Shown piece by piece: positions 32,916-39,238 of a stretch of 39,238 bases of DNA. A program made the position numbers and the translations under genes. Numbering within the stretch: position 1 is the stretch's first letter; each line of letters starts with the position of its first letter. Source of the stretch: an uncultured Clostridia bacterium (GTDB lineage: Bacteria > Bacillota > Clostridia > Peptostreptococcales > Anaerovoracaceae); assembly GCA_944383465.1 (NCBI GenBank), contig CALWPQ010000014.1:1-39238 (forward strand). The letters run 5' to 3'. A model generated the notes under the pieces. That model did not search any database, was not told the origin of the DNA, and worked only from the letters and a program-made list of their open reading frames with translations.

Positions 32916-32943
32916 AGCAAAGAAAATACACGGAAAGAAAAAA

Positions 32944-33597
32944 ATGAAAAAAGAAGAAAGAGAAGCAATGCTGCGCGAGCATCTTGCTGAAATGAAAAAG
33001 TACGAGAATGAAATTTGGGCGCGAGGTATTAAATACATTGCAGGTGTAGATGAAGTGGGGCGAGGCCCGCTTGCGGGACCAGTTGTGGCGGCGGCAGTGG
33101 TGCTGCCGCAGGATTTTTCAGTGATAGGTGTTGACGATTCAAAGAAATTATCGGCCAAAAAACGTGAGGAGCTGTTCGGACTCATTCTTGAAAATGCGCT
33201 TGCAGTCGGTATCGGAATGCGGAATAACAAGCGTATAGATGAAATAAACATACTTGAAGCGACAAAAGAAGCGATGGCGGATGCAGTTGCAGAGGTACAA
33301 AGAGTACTTGGCTCCCAGCTCGGACATATTCTTTTTGATGCAATGAAAATCGACAGCATCAATATTGAACAGACTTCTCTAATAAAAGGAGATACAAAAT
33401 CGGTATCTATAGCCGCGGCCTCTATTATAGCAAAAGTGACACGTGATAGAATGATGGTAAAATATGCGGAAGAATATCCCGATTATGCGTTTGAAAAAAA
33501 CAAAGGTTATGGTACCAAGGCTCATTATGAGGGAATTTCTCGTGCAGGCATTTGTCCAATACACAGAAAAACATTTTTGAAGAATATTATTTTTTAA
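32944..33597 (+). CDS. rnhB: Ribonuclease HII
   Basis: A 217-residue enzyme removing RNA from RNA-DNA hybrids, including single ribonucleotides. The active-site motif YIAGVDEVGRGPLAGPVVAA (31-50) supplies D36 and E37; further catalytic Asp residues lie in ILFDAMKID and the C-terminal KVTRDRMM region. GDTKSVSIAAASIIAKV is the typical core. The N-terminal extension of ~30 residues is charged, as in Bacillus. It follows rbgA closely and shares its operon. Confidence 0.94.
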   Translation: MKKEEREAMLREHLAEMKKYENEIWARGIKYIAGVDEVGRGPLAGPVVAAAVVLPQDFSVIGVDDSKKLSAKKREELFGLILENALAVGIGMRNNKRIDEINILEATKEAMADAVAEVQRVLGSQLGHILFDAMKIDSINIEQTSLIKGDTKSVSIAAASIIAKVTRDRMMVKYAEEYPDYAFEKNKGYGTKAHYEGISRAGICPIHRKTFLKNIIF

Positions 33598-33634
33598 AAA
33601 TAGAATAAAAATTCATTTATAAGGTAAAAGCAAT

Positions 33635-33663
33635 TTGACACTGAAAATATGTCAAGATATACT
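33635..33663 (+). promoter_or_regulatory. SigmaA promoter of fhs overlapped by an inverted repeat
   Basis: TTGACA (33635-33640) and TATACT (33658-33663) are 17 bases apart, a near-consensus promoter with a leader of about 26 bases. TTGACA pairs with TGTCAA (33650-33655) as a six-base inverted repeat with nine bases between, covering the -35 box and spacer. This would fit a repressor operator. Confidence 0.75.
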
Positions 33664-33695
33664 ATATATATGAAAAAAGCAAGGGGGAAAGATCG

Positions 33696-35372
33696 ATGGA
33701 AATAAGAAGCGATATCGAAATAGCACAAGCCGCCGAGATGAAACATATAAACGAAATAGCAAAAACGGCGGGAATTGATGAAAAATACATTGAGCAGTAC
33801 GGAAAATACAAAGCAAAAATTGACTACAATCTGCTTTACGACAGAAAAGATGTTAAAGACGGAAAACTGATCCTCGTAACGGCTATATCGCCGACTCCTG
33901 CTGGAGAGGGTAAGACGACAACGACAGTAGGTCTTGCGGATGGTCTTAAAAAAATAAACAAAAATGTTGTGGTAGCGCTCCGCGAGCCTTCGCTTGGTCC
34001 CGTTTTCGGTGTAAAGGGCGGCGCGGCAGGCGGCGGCTACGCGCAGGTAGTGCCGATGGAAGATATAAACCTGCATTTTACAGGTGATTTTCATGCTATC
34101 GGCGCAGCCAACAATCTTATTGCTGCAATGCTGGACAACCATATTCAACAGGGAAATAGTCTTGGCATTGATCCGAGAAAAATTACCTGGAAGCGCTGTG
34201 TAGATATGAATGACAGGCAGCTTCGATTTGTAGTTGACGGGCTCGGCGGCAAACCGAACGGTACTCCGCGTGAAGACGGATTTGATATAACGGTGGCCAG
34301 CGAGATTATGGCGATCCTATGTCTTGCCAGCGATATTACCGATTTGAAAAATAGGCTTGCGAATATTATCGTAGGCTATACATATGATGATAAGCCAGTT
34401 ACGGCGGGTCAGCTGAAGGCGCAGGGAGCGGCGGCCGCGCTGCTCAAGGACGCACTAAAGCCGAATCTCGTGCAGACGCTCGAGGGGACTCCAGCATTTA
34501 TTCACGGTGGACCTTTCGCCAACATTGCTCACGGCTGCAACTCAATGATAGCTACAAAAATGGCAAGAAAAATGGCCGATTATGTGGTAACGGAGGCTGG
34601 ATTCGGGGCGGATCTTGGCGCCGAGAAGTTTCTCGATATAAAATGCAGGATGGGAGAAATGAAGCCGGATGCGGTGGTCATAGTCGCGACAGTCAGAGCG
34701 CTTAAGCACCACGGAGGTGTTGCCAAGGAAAAGCTCAACAGCGAAAATCTTGCGGCTCTTGAAAAAGGACTGCCGAATCTCCTTCAGCATGTGGAAAACA
34801 TCACCAAAGTCTACGGGCTTCCGGCAGTTGTTGCGATAAATGCGTTTCCGACCGATACCAAAGCGGAGCTTGATCTTGTGGAAGCAAGGTGCAGAGAACT
34901 TGGCGTCAATGTTGCGCTTTCCGAAGTATGGGCTAAGGGGGGCGAAGGCGGAATTGCGCTTGCAAACGAGGTGGTGAAGCTCTGCGAAGAAGAGAGCAAT
35001 TTTAGATTTGCATATGAAGATGATTTTACAATAGAGGAAAAGATTGAGGCAATTGCTACGAAGATATATAGAGCTGACGGCATCAACATTCTTCCGGCTG
35101 CTAAGAAGCAGATAGACAAGCTCGAGGAGCTGGGCTTCGGAAAAATGCCGGTATGCATGGCAAAAACTCAGTACAGCTTTTCAGATGATGCTGCGCTGCT
35201 CGGAGCCCCGCGTGGATTTACGGTGACGATAAGAAATATTAAAGTTTCCGCAGGAGCAGGATTTATCGTAGCGCTCACGGGTGATATTATGACAATGCCG
35301 GGTCTTCCAAAAGTGCCGGCAGCAGAGCGCATAGATGTGGACGAAACAGGTAAGATTACCGGACTTTTCTAA
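33696..35372 (+). CDS. fhs: Formate-tetrahydrofolate ligase
   Basis: A 558-residue ATP-dependent ligase making 10-formyl-THF from formate, feeding purine synthesis and, in acetogens, the methyl branch of the Wood-Ljungdahl pathway. [20 protein letters not shown] (P-loop, about 65-84) and [12 protein letters not shown] (about 272-283) with [13 protein letters not shown] are invariant; the C-terminal [20 protein letters not shown] is intact. Normal length. AAGGGGGAAAG precedes the ATG. It stands as a single-gene unit with a strong promoter and terminator. Confidence 0.97.
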   Translation: MEIRSDIEIAQAAEMKHINEIAKTAGIDEKYIEQYGKYKAKIDYNLLYDRKDVKDGKLILVTAISPTPAGEGKTTTTVGLADGLKKINKNVVVALREPSLGPVFGVKGGAAGGGYAQVVPMEDINLHFTGDFHAIGAANNLIAAMLDNHIQQGNSLGIDPRKITWKRCVDMNDRQLRFVVDGLGGKPNGTPREDGFDITVASEIMAILCLASDITDLKNRLANIIVGYTYDDKPVTAGQLKAQGAAAALLKDALKPNLVQTLEGTPAFIHGGPFANIAHGCNSMIATKMARKMADYVVTEAGFGADLGAEKFLDIKCRMGEMKPDAVVIVATVRALKHHGGVAKEKLNSENLAALEKGLPNLLQHVENITKVYGLPAVVAINAFPTDTKAELDLVEARCRELGVNVALSEVWAKGGEGGIALANEVVKLCEEESNFRFAYEDDFTIEEKIEAIATKIYRADGINILPAAKKQIDKLEELGFGKMPVCMAKTQYSFSDDAALLGAPRGFTVTIRNIKVSAGAGFIVALTGDIMTMPGLPKVPAAERIDVDETGKITGLF

Positions 35373-35393
35373 AAAGAATAGGCAAGTTATGAG

Positions 35394-35442
35394 AGGTACG
35401 AAGTTCCGGAGAAAACAGATGGAGCTTCGTACAAATTTTTAA
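35394..35442 (+). terminator. Terminator of fhs
   Basis: GTACGAAGTTCC (35396-35407) pairs with GGAGCTTCGTAC (35421-35432) with one wobble around a 13-base loop, then AAATTTTT. The stem is 12 bp. Confidence 0.85.
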
Positions 35443-35469
35443 TAAAAAGGATCGAAAAGAGGACTGCAA

Positions 35470-36267
35470 ATGGACAATACGCATTTGAGAAAATTGCTCA
35501 GAGACGTTTCGGAAGGAAGTACGACGCCTGAAGAGGCGGAAAAAATTCTGCAAACTCTTCCTTTTGAAGACCTTGATTTTGTAAATATAGACAATCACAG
35601 AAGTCTGCGCACAGGCTACCCGGAAGTGGTTTTCTGCCAGGGCAAGACAGCTGAGCAAGTCGGAATAATTATGGCCAGACTTTCGCTCAGTAACAATGCC
35701 ATCCTGGGTACAAGAGCAACTTATGAACAATATGAAGCCGTATGTGCGCATCTTGACCGTGAGGGCGCGCCGGATGCAGAAGCTTTTTTTCATGAAGCGG
35801 CCCGCATAATTGTAGTGCAAAGACCGCTCGATGAATCTGAGCTTTGCGTTATTTCTTCCCGAAAGACTATAGCGGTAGTGACAGCAGGAACAGCTGACAT
35901 ACCGGTGGCAGAAGAAGCGGCAATAACTGTGGAAACGCTGGGAAATCCGGTAGAAAGGATTTATGATGTCGGAGTTGCCGGTATTCACAGACTTTTTGCC
36001 AACCTTGAAAAAATAAGAGCGGCCAATGTCGTTATTGTGGTAGCGGGTATGGAAGGCGCGCTGGCAAGCGTTGTCGGCGGTCTTGTTGATAAGCCGGTTA
36101 TTGCCGTACCTACGAGTATCGGATACGGAGCCAATCTCGGCGGACTTTCGGCGCTTCTTTCTATGCTCAACAGCTGTGCTAACGGAGTGGGTATAGTAAA
36201 TATCGACAACGGGTTTGGCGCAGGATATCTTGCATCGACAATAAACAGTATAAATACGGAAAAATAA
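35470..36267 (+). CDS. larB: Nickel-pincer cofactor biosynthesis protein LarB
   Basis: A 265-residue protein of the AIR-carboxylase (PurE)-like LarB family, which carboxylates and hydrolyses nicotinic acid adenine dinucleotide as the first step to the nickel-pincer nucleotide cofactor of LarA racemases. The C-terminal PurE-like core is clear: VTAGTADIPVAEEAAITVE, DVGVAGIHRL, VVVAGMEGALASVVGGLVD, TSIGYGANLGGLSALLSML, VGIVNIDNGFGAGYLA. C236 in NSCANGV corresponds to the Cys that binds NAD+ covalently in Lactobacillus LarB. The N-terminal ~100 residues have FCQGKTAEQV. No larA, larC or larE lies nearby; the solitary copy next to fhs is unusual. Confidence 0.92.
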   Translation: MDNTHLRKLLRDVSEGSTTPEEAEKILQTLPFEDLDFVNIDNHRSLRTGYPEVVFCQGKTAEQVGIIMARLSLSNNAILGTRATYEQYEAVCAHLDREGAPDAEAFFHEAARIIVVQRPLDESELCVISSRKTIAVVTAGTADIPVAEEAAITVETLGNPVERIYDVGVAGIHRLFANLEKIRAANVVIVVAGMEGALASVVGGLVDKPVIAVPTSIGYGANLGGLSALLSMLNSCANGVGIVNIDNGFGAGYLASTINSINTEK

Positions 36268-36433
36268 AATGATATAAAGTAAAAAATATGCCGGGCAAAA
36301 GTGTAGAAAAGAGCGGCAGCGGAATTTTTCGACAACTAATATCAAACAAGGTGAAAAAATTCAGGGAAATAGCAAGTATGCCACTTTTGAGATCGGTATC
36401 AAATATCGGTAAATATAGGCCGGGAGTAATTTT

Positions 36434-36982
36434 ATGAATAGACGCAGCAATCAACATAGCAATAAATACAGCTCACTGGAAGAATTATATATAGAAAACA
36501 GAAAACTTATATATGCATTTTTATCGGATATTGTGGAGGATGAATCGCTTAAAGATGATTTGGCCTCGGCAGTTTGGGTAAAAGTGTTTAAAAAGAGTGA
36601 AATGTTTTTGAAAATGAATAAGCGCTGGGTGAAGAATTATTTAAGAGTAATGGTCAGGAATGTGGCAAAGGACTATGAAAAAGCAAGTAAACGTGAAAAG
36701 CAGATGATAGAAGAGACAAAAACTTTGTTTGACAGAAGGACCGAACCCTCCGCCGAAGATAATGCGATTTTTGAAGATGATGCAGTTTATCTAGAAAAAG
36801 CGTGCCGTGTACTTACGAAAGACGAAAAGGAACTTATTCAGATGAGATTTACATACAATATGAGTGCAAGAGAAATCGGCAATATTCTTGAAATATCTGA
36901 AGAAGCGGTGAGAGTTAGGCAGTTCAGAACTCTTAGAAAATTGAGAGAAGAATTGCTCAGGCTTAAAAAGGAAAACGAGTAA
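36434..36982 (+). CDS. Sigma-70 family (ECF-like) RNA polymerase sigma factor
   Basis: A 182-residue sigma factor. Region 2 spans about 17-85 (LYIENRKLIYAFLSDIVEDE, DDLASAVWVKVF, NYLRVMVRNVAKDY). Region 4 is at about 118-175 (LTKDEKELIQMRFTYNMSAR, then EIGNILEISEEAVRVRQFRT) with the helix-turn-helix. No region 3, as in ECF factors. Seventeen bases after it is a membrane DUF4367 protein, the usual place of an anti-sigma factor. The pair probably controls an envelope-stress regulon; targets are unknown. No own promoter copy is visible upstream (36268-36433 holds no gene and no clear terminator for larB). Confidence 0.85.
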   Translation: MNRRSNQHSNKYSSLEELYIENRKLIYAFLSDIVEDESLKDDLASAVWVKVFKKSEMFLKMNKRWVKNYLRVMVRNVAKDYEKASKREKQMIEETKTLFDRRTEPSAEDNAIFEDDAVYLEKACRVLTKDEKELIQMRFTYNMSAREIGNILEISEEAVRVRQFRTLRKLREELLRLKKENE

Positions 36983-36998
36983 AAAGGAGGATTTTGTT

Positions 36999-37742
36999 AT
37001 GACAAAAAAAGACATAGACATAAGAGAAGATGCTTTAAATAATGAAATTCTGCCTGATTCGTTTATAGAAAAAATCGCGGAAATTGTTGATGACGAGCTC
37101 AATCTCGAAATAGAGGAATACGAGAAAAATGAAACGCATGTACCTGATGAACACGACAGCACGATTCTTGAAATAGCGCGCAGCTATGATGCGAAATTAA
37201 AAAAGAATACGCGCACAATGAAGAGAAGAAGAGCCCTCAGAATTGTCGCCGTTTTTGCCGTAGCAGTAATCGGTCTCGGTAGTATTGGCATAAGCGCTTC
37301 GGAAGCCTTCCGAATGAAAGTATTCAGTTTGTTTGAAAATAAAGACGGCACCGTAGTGTTCCGCAACGATACGGAATACGAACTTCTCAAGGACTGGACA
37401 AAATATTGGTATCCCGAATATCTGCCGGAAGGATATTATCTGCTCTCGGCAGAAGACAGCAAAATGCAAAAAACTATGCTGTTTGAATCTGTAGATATAG
37501 ACAGCAGGATAAGAATATATGAGAAAAACGAACGAGTATTGTCAATGATAGATATAGATACAAATATTTATGAAAAAGTATATATCAATAGCTTTGAAGG
37601 ATATATGTATATAAACGAAGATAATAATTCAATGGATCTGATTTGGCAGACATATGACAGTGTATTAGAAATTTCAATTTCTAATACAGTTGATGATAAT
37701 CTCATTATTGAAATAGCAGAAAATATGAAGTATATCGAATAA
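36999..37742 (+). CDS. Membrane DUF4367-type protein, probable anti-sigma factor
   Basis: A 247-residue single-pass protein. The N-terminal ~75 residues are cytoplasmic, acidic then basic. A TM helix lies at about 80-99 (LRIVAVFAVAVIGLGSIGIS). The extracellular C-terminal half has the DUF4367-like pattern WYPEYLPEGYYLLSAED, and ends WQTYDSVLEISISNTVDD. AAAGGAGG lies 11 bases before the ATG. Position after a sigma gene strongly suggests it binds and inhibits that factor; no classical zinc anti-sigma (HxxxCxxC) motif is present. It precedes a strong terminator and then foreign DNA. Confidence 0.78.
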   Translation: MTKKDIDIREDALNNEILPDSFIEKIAEIVDDELNLEIEEYEKNETHVPDEHDSTILEIARSYDAKLKKNTRTMKRRRALRIVAVFAVAVIGLGSIGISASEAFRMKVFSLFENKDGTVVFRNDTEYELLKDWTKYWYPEYLPEGYYLLSAEDSKMQKTMLFESVDIDSRIRIYEKNERVLSMIDIDTNIYEKVYINSFEGYMYINEDNNSMDLIWQTYDSVLEISISNTVDDNLIIEIAENMKYIE

Positions 37743-37781
37743 CTTAATAAAAAATTTAAAAATTTTAAAAAAATATGTAAC

Positions 37782-37833
37782 AAAACCTCCTTTTTGCGGT
37801 AATAGTGTATAGAAAGAAAAAAGGAGGTTTTTT
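37782..37833 (+). terminator. Terminator of the sigma/anti-sigma operon, with a Shine-Dalgarno in its 3' arm
   Basis: AAAACCTCCTTTTT (37782-37795) is perfectly complementary to AAAAAGGAGGTTTT (37818-37831), a 14-bp stem with a 22-base loop and six T (37828-37833). An ATG follows directly at 37834. Its 3' arm carries AAGGAGG, the same design as the terminator before yabP. Confidence 0.85.
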
Positions 37834-37850
37834 ATGAAAATTTTAATTAG

Positions 37851-37964
37851 CCCCTTGAAATTTCACCACATTCCAAGAGGCGTTATCGGGTGTTATTAAA
37901 CCCCCGAAAACCCTTGAAAATACGCCAATTTATCCATGTGAAGGTGTTATGGGCTGTTATCGAA
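37851..37964 (+). repeat. Tandem composite repeat modules at the element edge
   Basis: Two modules carry the same two boxes in the same order: CCCTTGAAA (37852-37860 and 37911-37919), then GTTATCGGGTGTTAT (37882-37896) or GTTATGGGCTGTTAT (37946-37960), 13 of 15 identical and both followed by AAC within three bases. The distance between boxes is 30 in the first and 35 in the second module. Parts can also pair (GGCGT with ACGCC; TCGGG with CCCGA). Confidence 0.7.
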
Positions 37965-38148
37965 CATTACCGCTTTTTTATGGCCTCACGGATGCTCGTG
38001 AGGGAAAAATTAAGGGCAAAACACAGGGAGCGATAAGAAAACAAAGTGGCAAAGAGAACTGTCGTGATGTGTGCCATGCTCCATAGGGGCTTACCCCTGT
38101 GTAAAGCCGGACAACTGAATATAGCGGCTCTTTCGAGCCGATAGATTG

Positions 38149-38182
38149 ACGGACATTAGTGTTTCTGCTGGTGTCCGTTTTT
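38149..38182 (+). terminator. Terminator or attenuator upstream of parB
   Basis: ACGGACA (38149-38155) pairs with TGTCCGT (38172-38178), loop of 16, then TTTTT (38178-38182). It lies about 60 bases before the parB ribosome site, so it may regulate the element operon rather than end a gene. Confidence 0.65.
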
Positions 38183-38256
38183 CTATGCCCAAAATCAGAT
38201 GCAGGGGAGGTTCCGGGCTGGGCCTTCCTTTGGTGTCTTAATGGAGGTGAGAAGCA

Positions 38257-39174
38257 TTGAGCGACAAGCCCGCGTCACCTGCCAGGGGACGAAAGAAAAG
38301 CGCCCCGCCTGCCCAGCAGCCACCGCAGGAAGAAGTGGTGGTTCATCTGCCGCTGGCGGACCTTCATCCTTTCCCGGACCATCCCTTTCAGGTGCGGGAC
38401 GATGAGGAAATGCGGGAGACAATCCAGAGCGTCAAAGAGTACGGCGTGATTGTCCCCGCCATCGTGCGGCCCCGCGAAGAAGGCGGCTATGAGATCGTGG
38501 CCGGACACCGGCGCAAGCACGCCTGTGAGCAGGCCGGTCTGGATACAATGCCGGTTTTGATCCGCAACATGGACCGGGATGCCGCCACCATCATCATGGT
38601 AGACAGCAACCTTCAGCGGGAAAATATCCTTCCCAGCGAAAGGGCCAAGGCATACAAAATGAAGCTGGAGGCGATTAAGCGGCAGGGCGCACGAAACGAT
38701 CTGACTTCGCCGAAAATTTCGGCGAAGTTGAGAAGTGATGATGAGATCGGCCAGCAGATGGGTGTCAGCGGAGATACGGTCCGCAACTATATCTCCCTGA
38801 CAAACCTGGTCCCGGAGCTGATGCAGATGGTAGACGAGAAAAAGATTGCTCTTTCACCCGCCTATCAGATTGCGGCTCTCAAGCCGGAGGAACAGCAGAT
38901 GCTCGTCACTACGATAGACTATGAACAGGCCACCCCGTCGCTCTCCCAGGCCCAGCGGATGAAGAAATTCAGCCAGGCCGGGCGGCTCAATGAGGACAGT
39001 ATGCTGGCAATCATGTCCGAGGAAAAGAAGCCGGAGAAATTCAGCCTGACCTTTGACGGGGACCGCATACGCAAGTATTTTCCTAAATCCTATACGCCCC
39101 TGCAAATGGAGAACACCATCATCAAGCTGCTTGAAGCATGGCAGAGAAAGCGCCAGCGCAGCCAGGAGCGATAA
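38257..39174 (+). CDS. ParB/RepB/Spo0J-family protein of an integrative element
   Basis: A 305-residue ParB-like protein. A disordered basic/proline N-terminus (about 1-25) precedes the ParB nuclease-like domain (about 28-120), with DLHPFPDHPFQVRDDEEM, IVPAIVRP, EIVAGHRRKHACEQAGL and VDSNLQREN. The helix-turn-helix is DEIGQQMGVSGDTVRNYISL (about 165-184). A C-terminal region of unclear fold follows. Such genes are found near the ends of Tn1549-type conjugative elements. The start is TTG at 38257, ten bases after GGAGG; no better ATG exists in this frame. Codon use and GC differ clearly from the chromosome. A perfect 25-bp palindrome lies in the coding region at 38704-38728. Confidence 0.87.
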   Translation: MSDKPASPARGRKKSAPPAQQPPQEEVVVHLPLADLHPFPDHPFQVRDDEEMRETIQSVKEYGVIVPAIVRPREEGGYEIVAGHRRKHACEQAGLDTMPVLIRNMDRDAATIIMVDSNLQRENILPSERAKAYKMKLEAIKRQGARNDLTSPKISAKLRSDDEIGQQMGVSGDTVRNYISLTNLVPELMQMVDEKKIALSPAYQIAALKPEEQQMLVTTIDYEQATPSLSQAQRMKKFSQAGRLNEDSMLAIMSEEKKPEKFSLTFDGDRIRKYFPKSYTPLQMENTIIKLLEAWQRKRQRSQER

Positions 39175-39193
39175 AACCGAATACGCAGACCCC

Positions 39194-39221
39194 GCCGGAC
39201 AATTCAGTTGCCCGGCTTTTT
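39194..39221 (+). terminator. Terminator after parB
   Basis: GCCGGACAA (39194-39202) pairs with TTGCCCGGC (39208-39216) with one A/C mismatch around a five-base loop, then TTTTTC. Bases 39231-39238 are AAGGAGGT, a ribosome binding site for a gene starting just outside the window. Confidence 0.8.
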
Positions 39222-39238
39222 CATTTTCACAAGGAGGT

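Larger units (their letters stand above)
37743..38256. mobile_element. Junction and left end of a GC-rich integrative element, non-coding
   Basis: No long gene is present. In order it holds an intrinsic terminator (37782-37833), a possible 21-codon frame (37834-37899), two tandem repeat modules (37851-37964), a CCTCACG/CGTGAGG hairpin (37984-37990 with 37997-38003), an AGGGG/CCCCT hairpin (38093-38105), a CGGCTC/GAGCCG hairpin (about 38125-38140), and a terminator (38149-38182). Base composition rises in G and C from about 38000. Host-like AT-rich DNA ends at about 37850. The order of non-coding repeats followed by ParB resembles the ends of Tn1549-type elements, by general recollection. Confidence 0.55.

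Noticed and set aside
35356..36345. 329-codon minus-strand frame opposite larB
   Set aside because: The longest shadow in the window, but rich in Tyr, Ser, Cys and Arg without domains, while larB on the other strand is clearly real.
37984..38003. Similarity of CCTC...GAGGGAAA hairpins at 70-87 and 37984-38007, considered as matching element ends
   Set aside because: Shared sequence is too short and the loops differ, so it does not support a common terminal repeat.

Overview
The window reads as chromosome of a low-to-moderate-GC anaerobic Clostridia-type Firmicute, with mobile DNA at both edges. Evidence for the host is the strong AGGAGG ribosome binding sites, the sporulation genes yabP and yabQ, RNase M5, RbgA, an LtaS-like enzyme, formate-tetrahydrofolate ligase, a ferredoxin-domain aldo/keto reductase, and a FldA/HadA-like CoA-transferase. 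A relative of the amino-acid-fermenting Anaerovoracaceae (Family XIII) would fit, but that placement is inference. No CRISPR array and no rRNA is present. There is one tRNA, Arg(CCU).

Layout. 1-~320 is the edge of GC-rich foreign DNA, with two back-to-back intrinsic terminators on the minus strand and a Shine-Dalgarno for a gene starting just left of the window. Next to it lies a truncated aldo/keto reductase (322-777). 1170-5855 holds a WalK-like sensor kinase and the sporulation/division/RNA-maturation run yabP-yabQ-divIC-rnmV-rsmA. 5936-11805 is a tight operon of an LtaS-type enzyme, an ABC ATPase, a membrane-anchored Ig-like protein and an FtsX/MacB permease. A LysR gene and tRNA-Arg follow. 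13229-19419 is all minus strand: class I aminotransferase, BrnQ, MFS carrier, GntR regulator and class III CoA-transferase, which looks like amino-acid or 2-hydroxyacid metabolism. 19633-20341 has YhbY and a small NrdD-tail-like protein. 20428-24087 has an ATC-hydrolase-like gene divergent from purB-purA. 24182-27105 is a minus-strand operon of TSCPD protein, CDF metal transporter and cysteine desulfurase. Then come a ferredoxin-type aldo/keto reductase, a secreted beta-propeller protein, a YbgC thioesterase, rplS-rbgA-rnhB, fhs, larB, and a sigma factor/DUF4367 pair.

From about 37850 base composition shifts to GC-rich. The sequence becomes that of an integrative element: tandem repeat modules at the junction, hairpins, then a ParB-family gene. 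The window ends on a Shine-Dalgarno for the next element gene.

The most interesting signals are mostly non-coding: a terminator whose 3' arm is the yabP ribosome binding site, an attenuator-like leader before the cysteine desulfurase, inverted repeats at the fhs and brnQ promoters, three consecutive perfect hairpins inside purA, a 25-bp palindrome inside parB, and tandem modules at the element edge. I did not find a coherent new defence or catalytic system. The least explained gene sets are the Ig-like-protein ABC operon and the CoA-transferase cluster.
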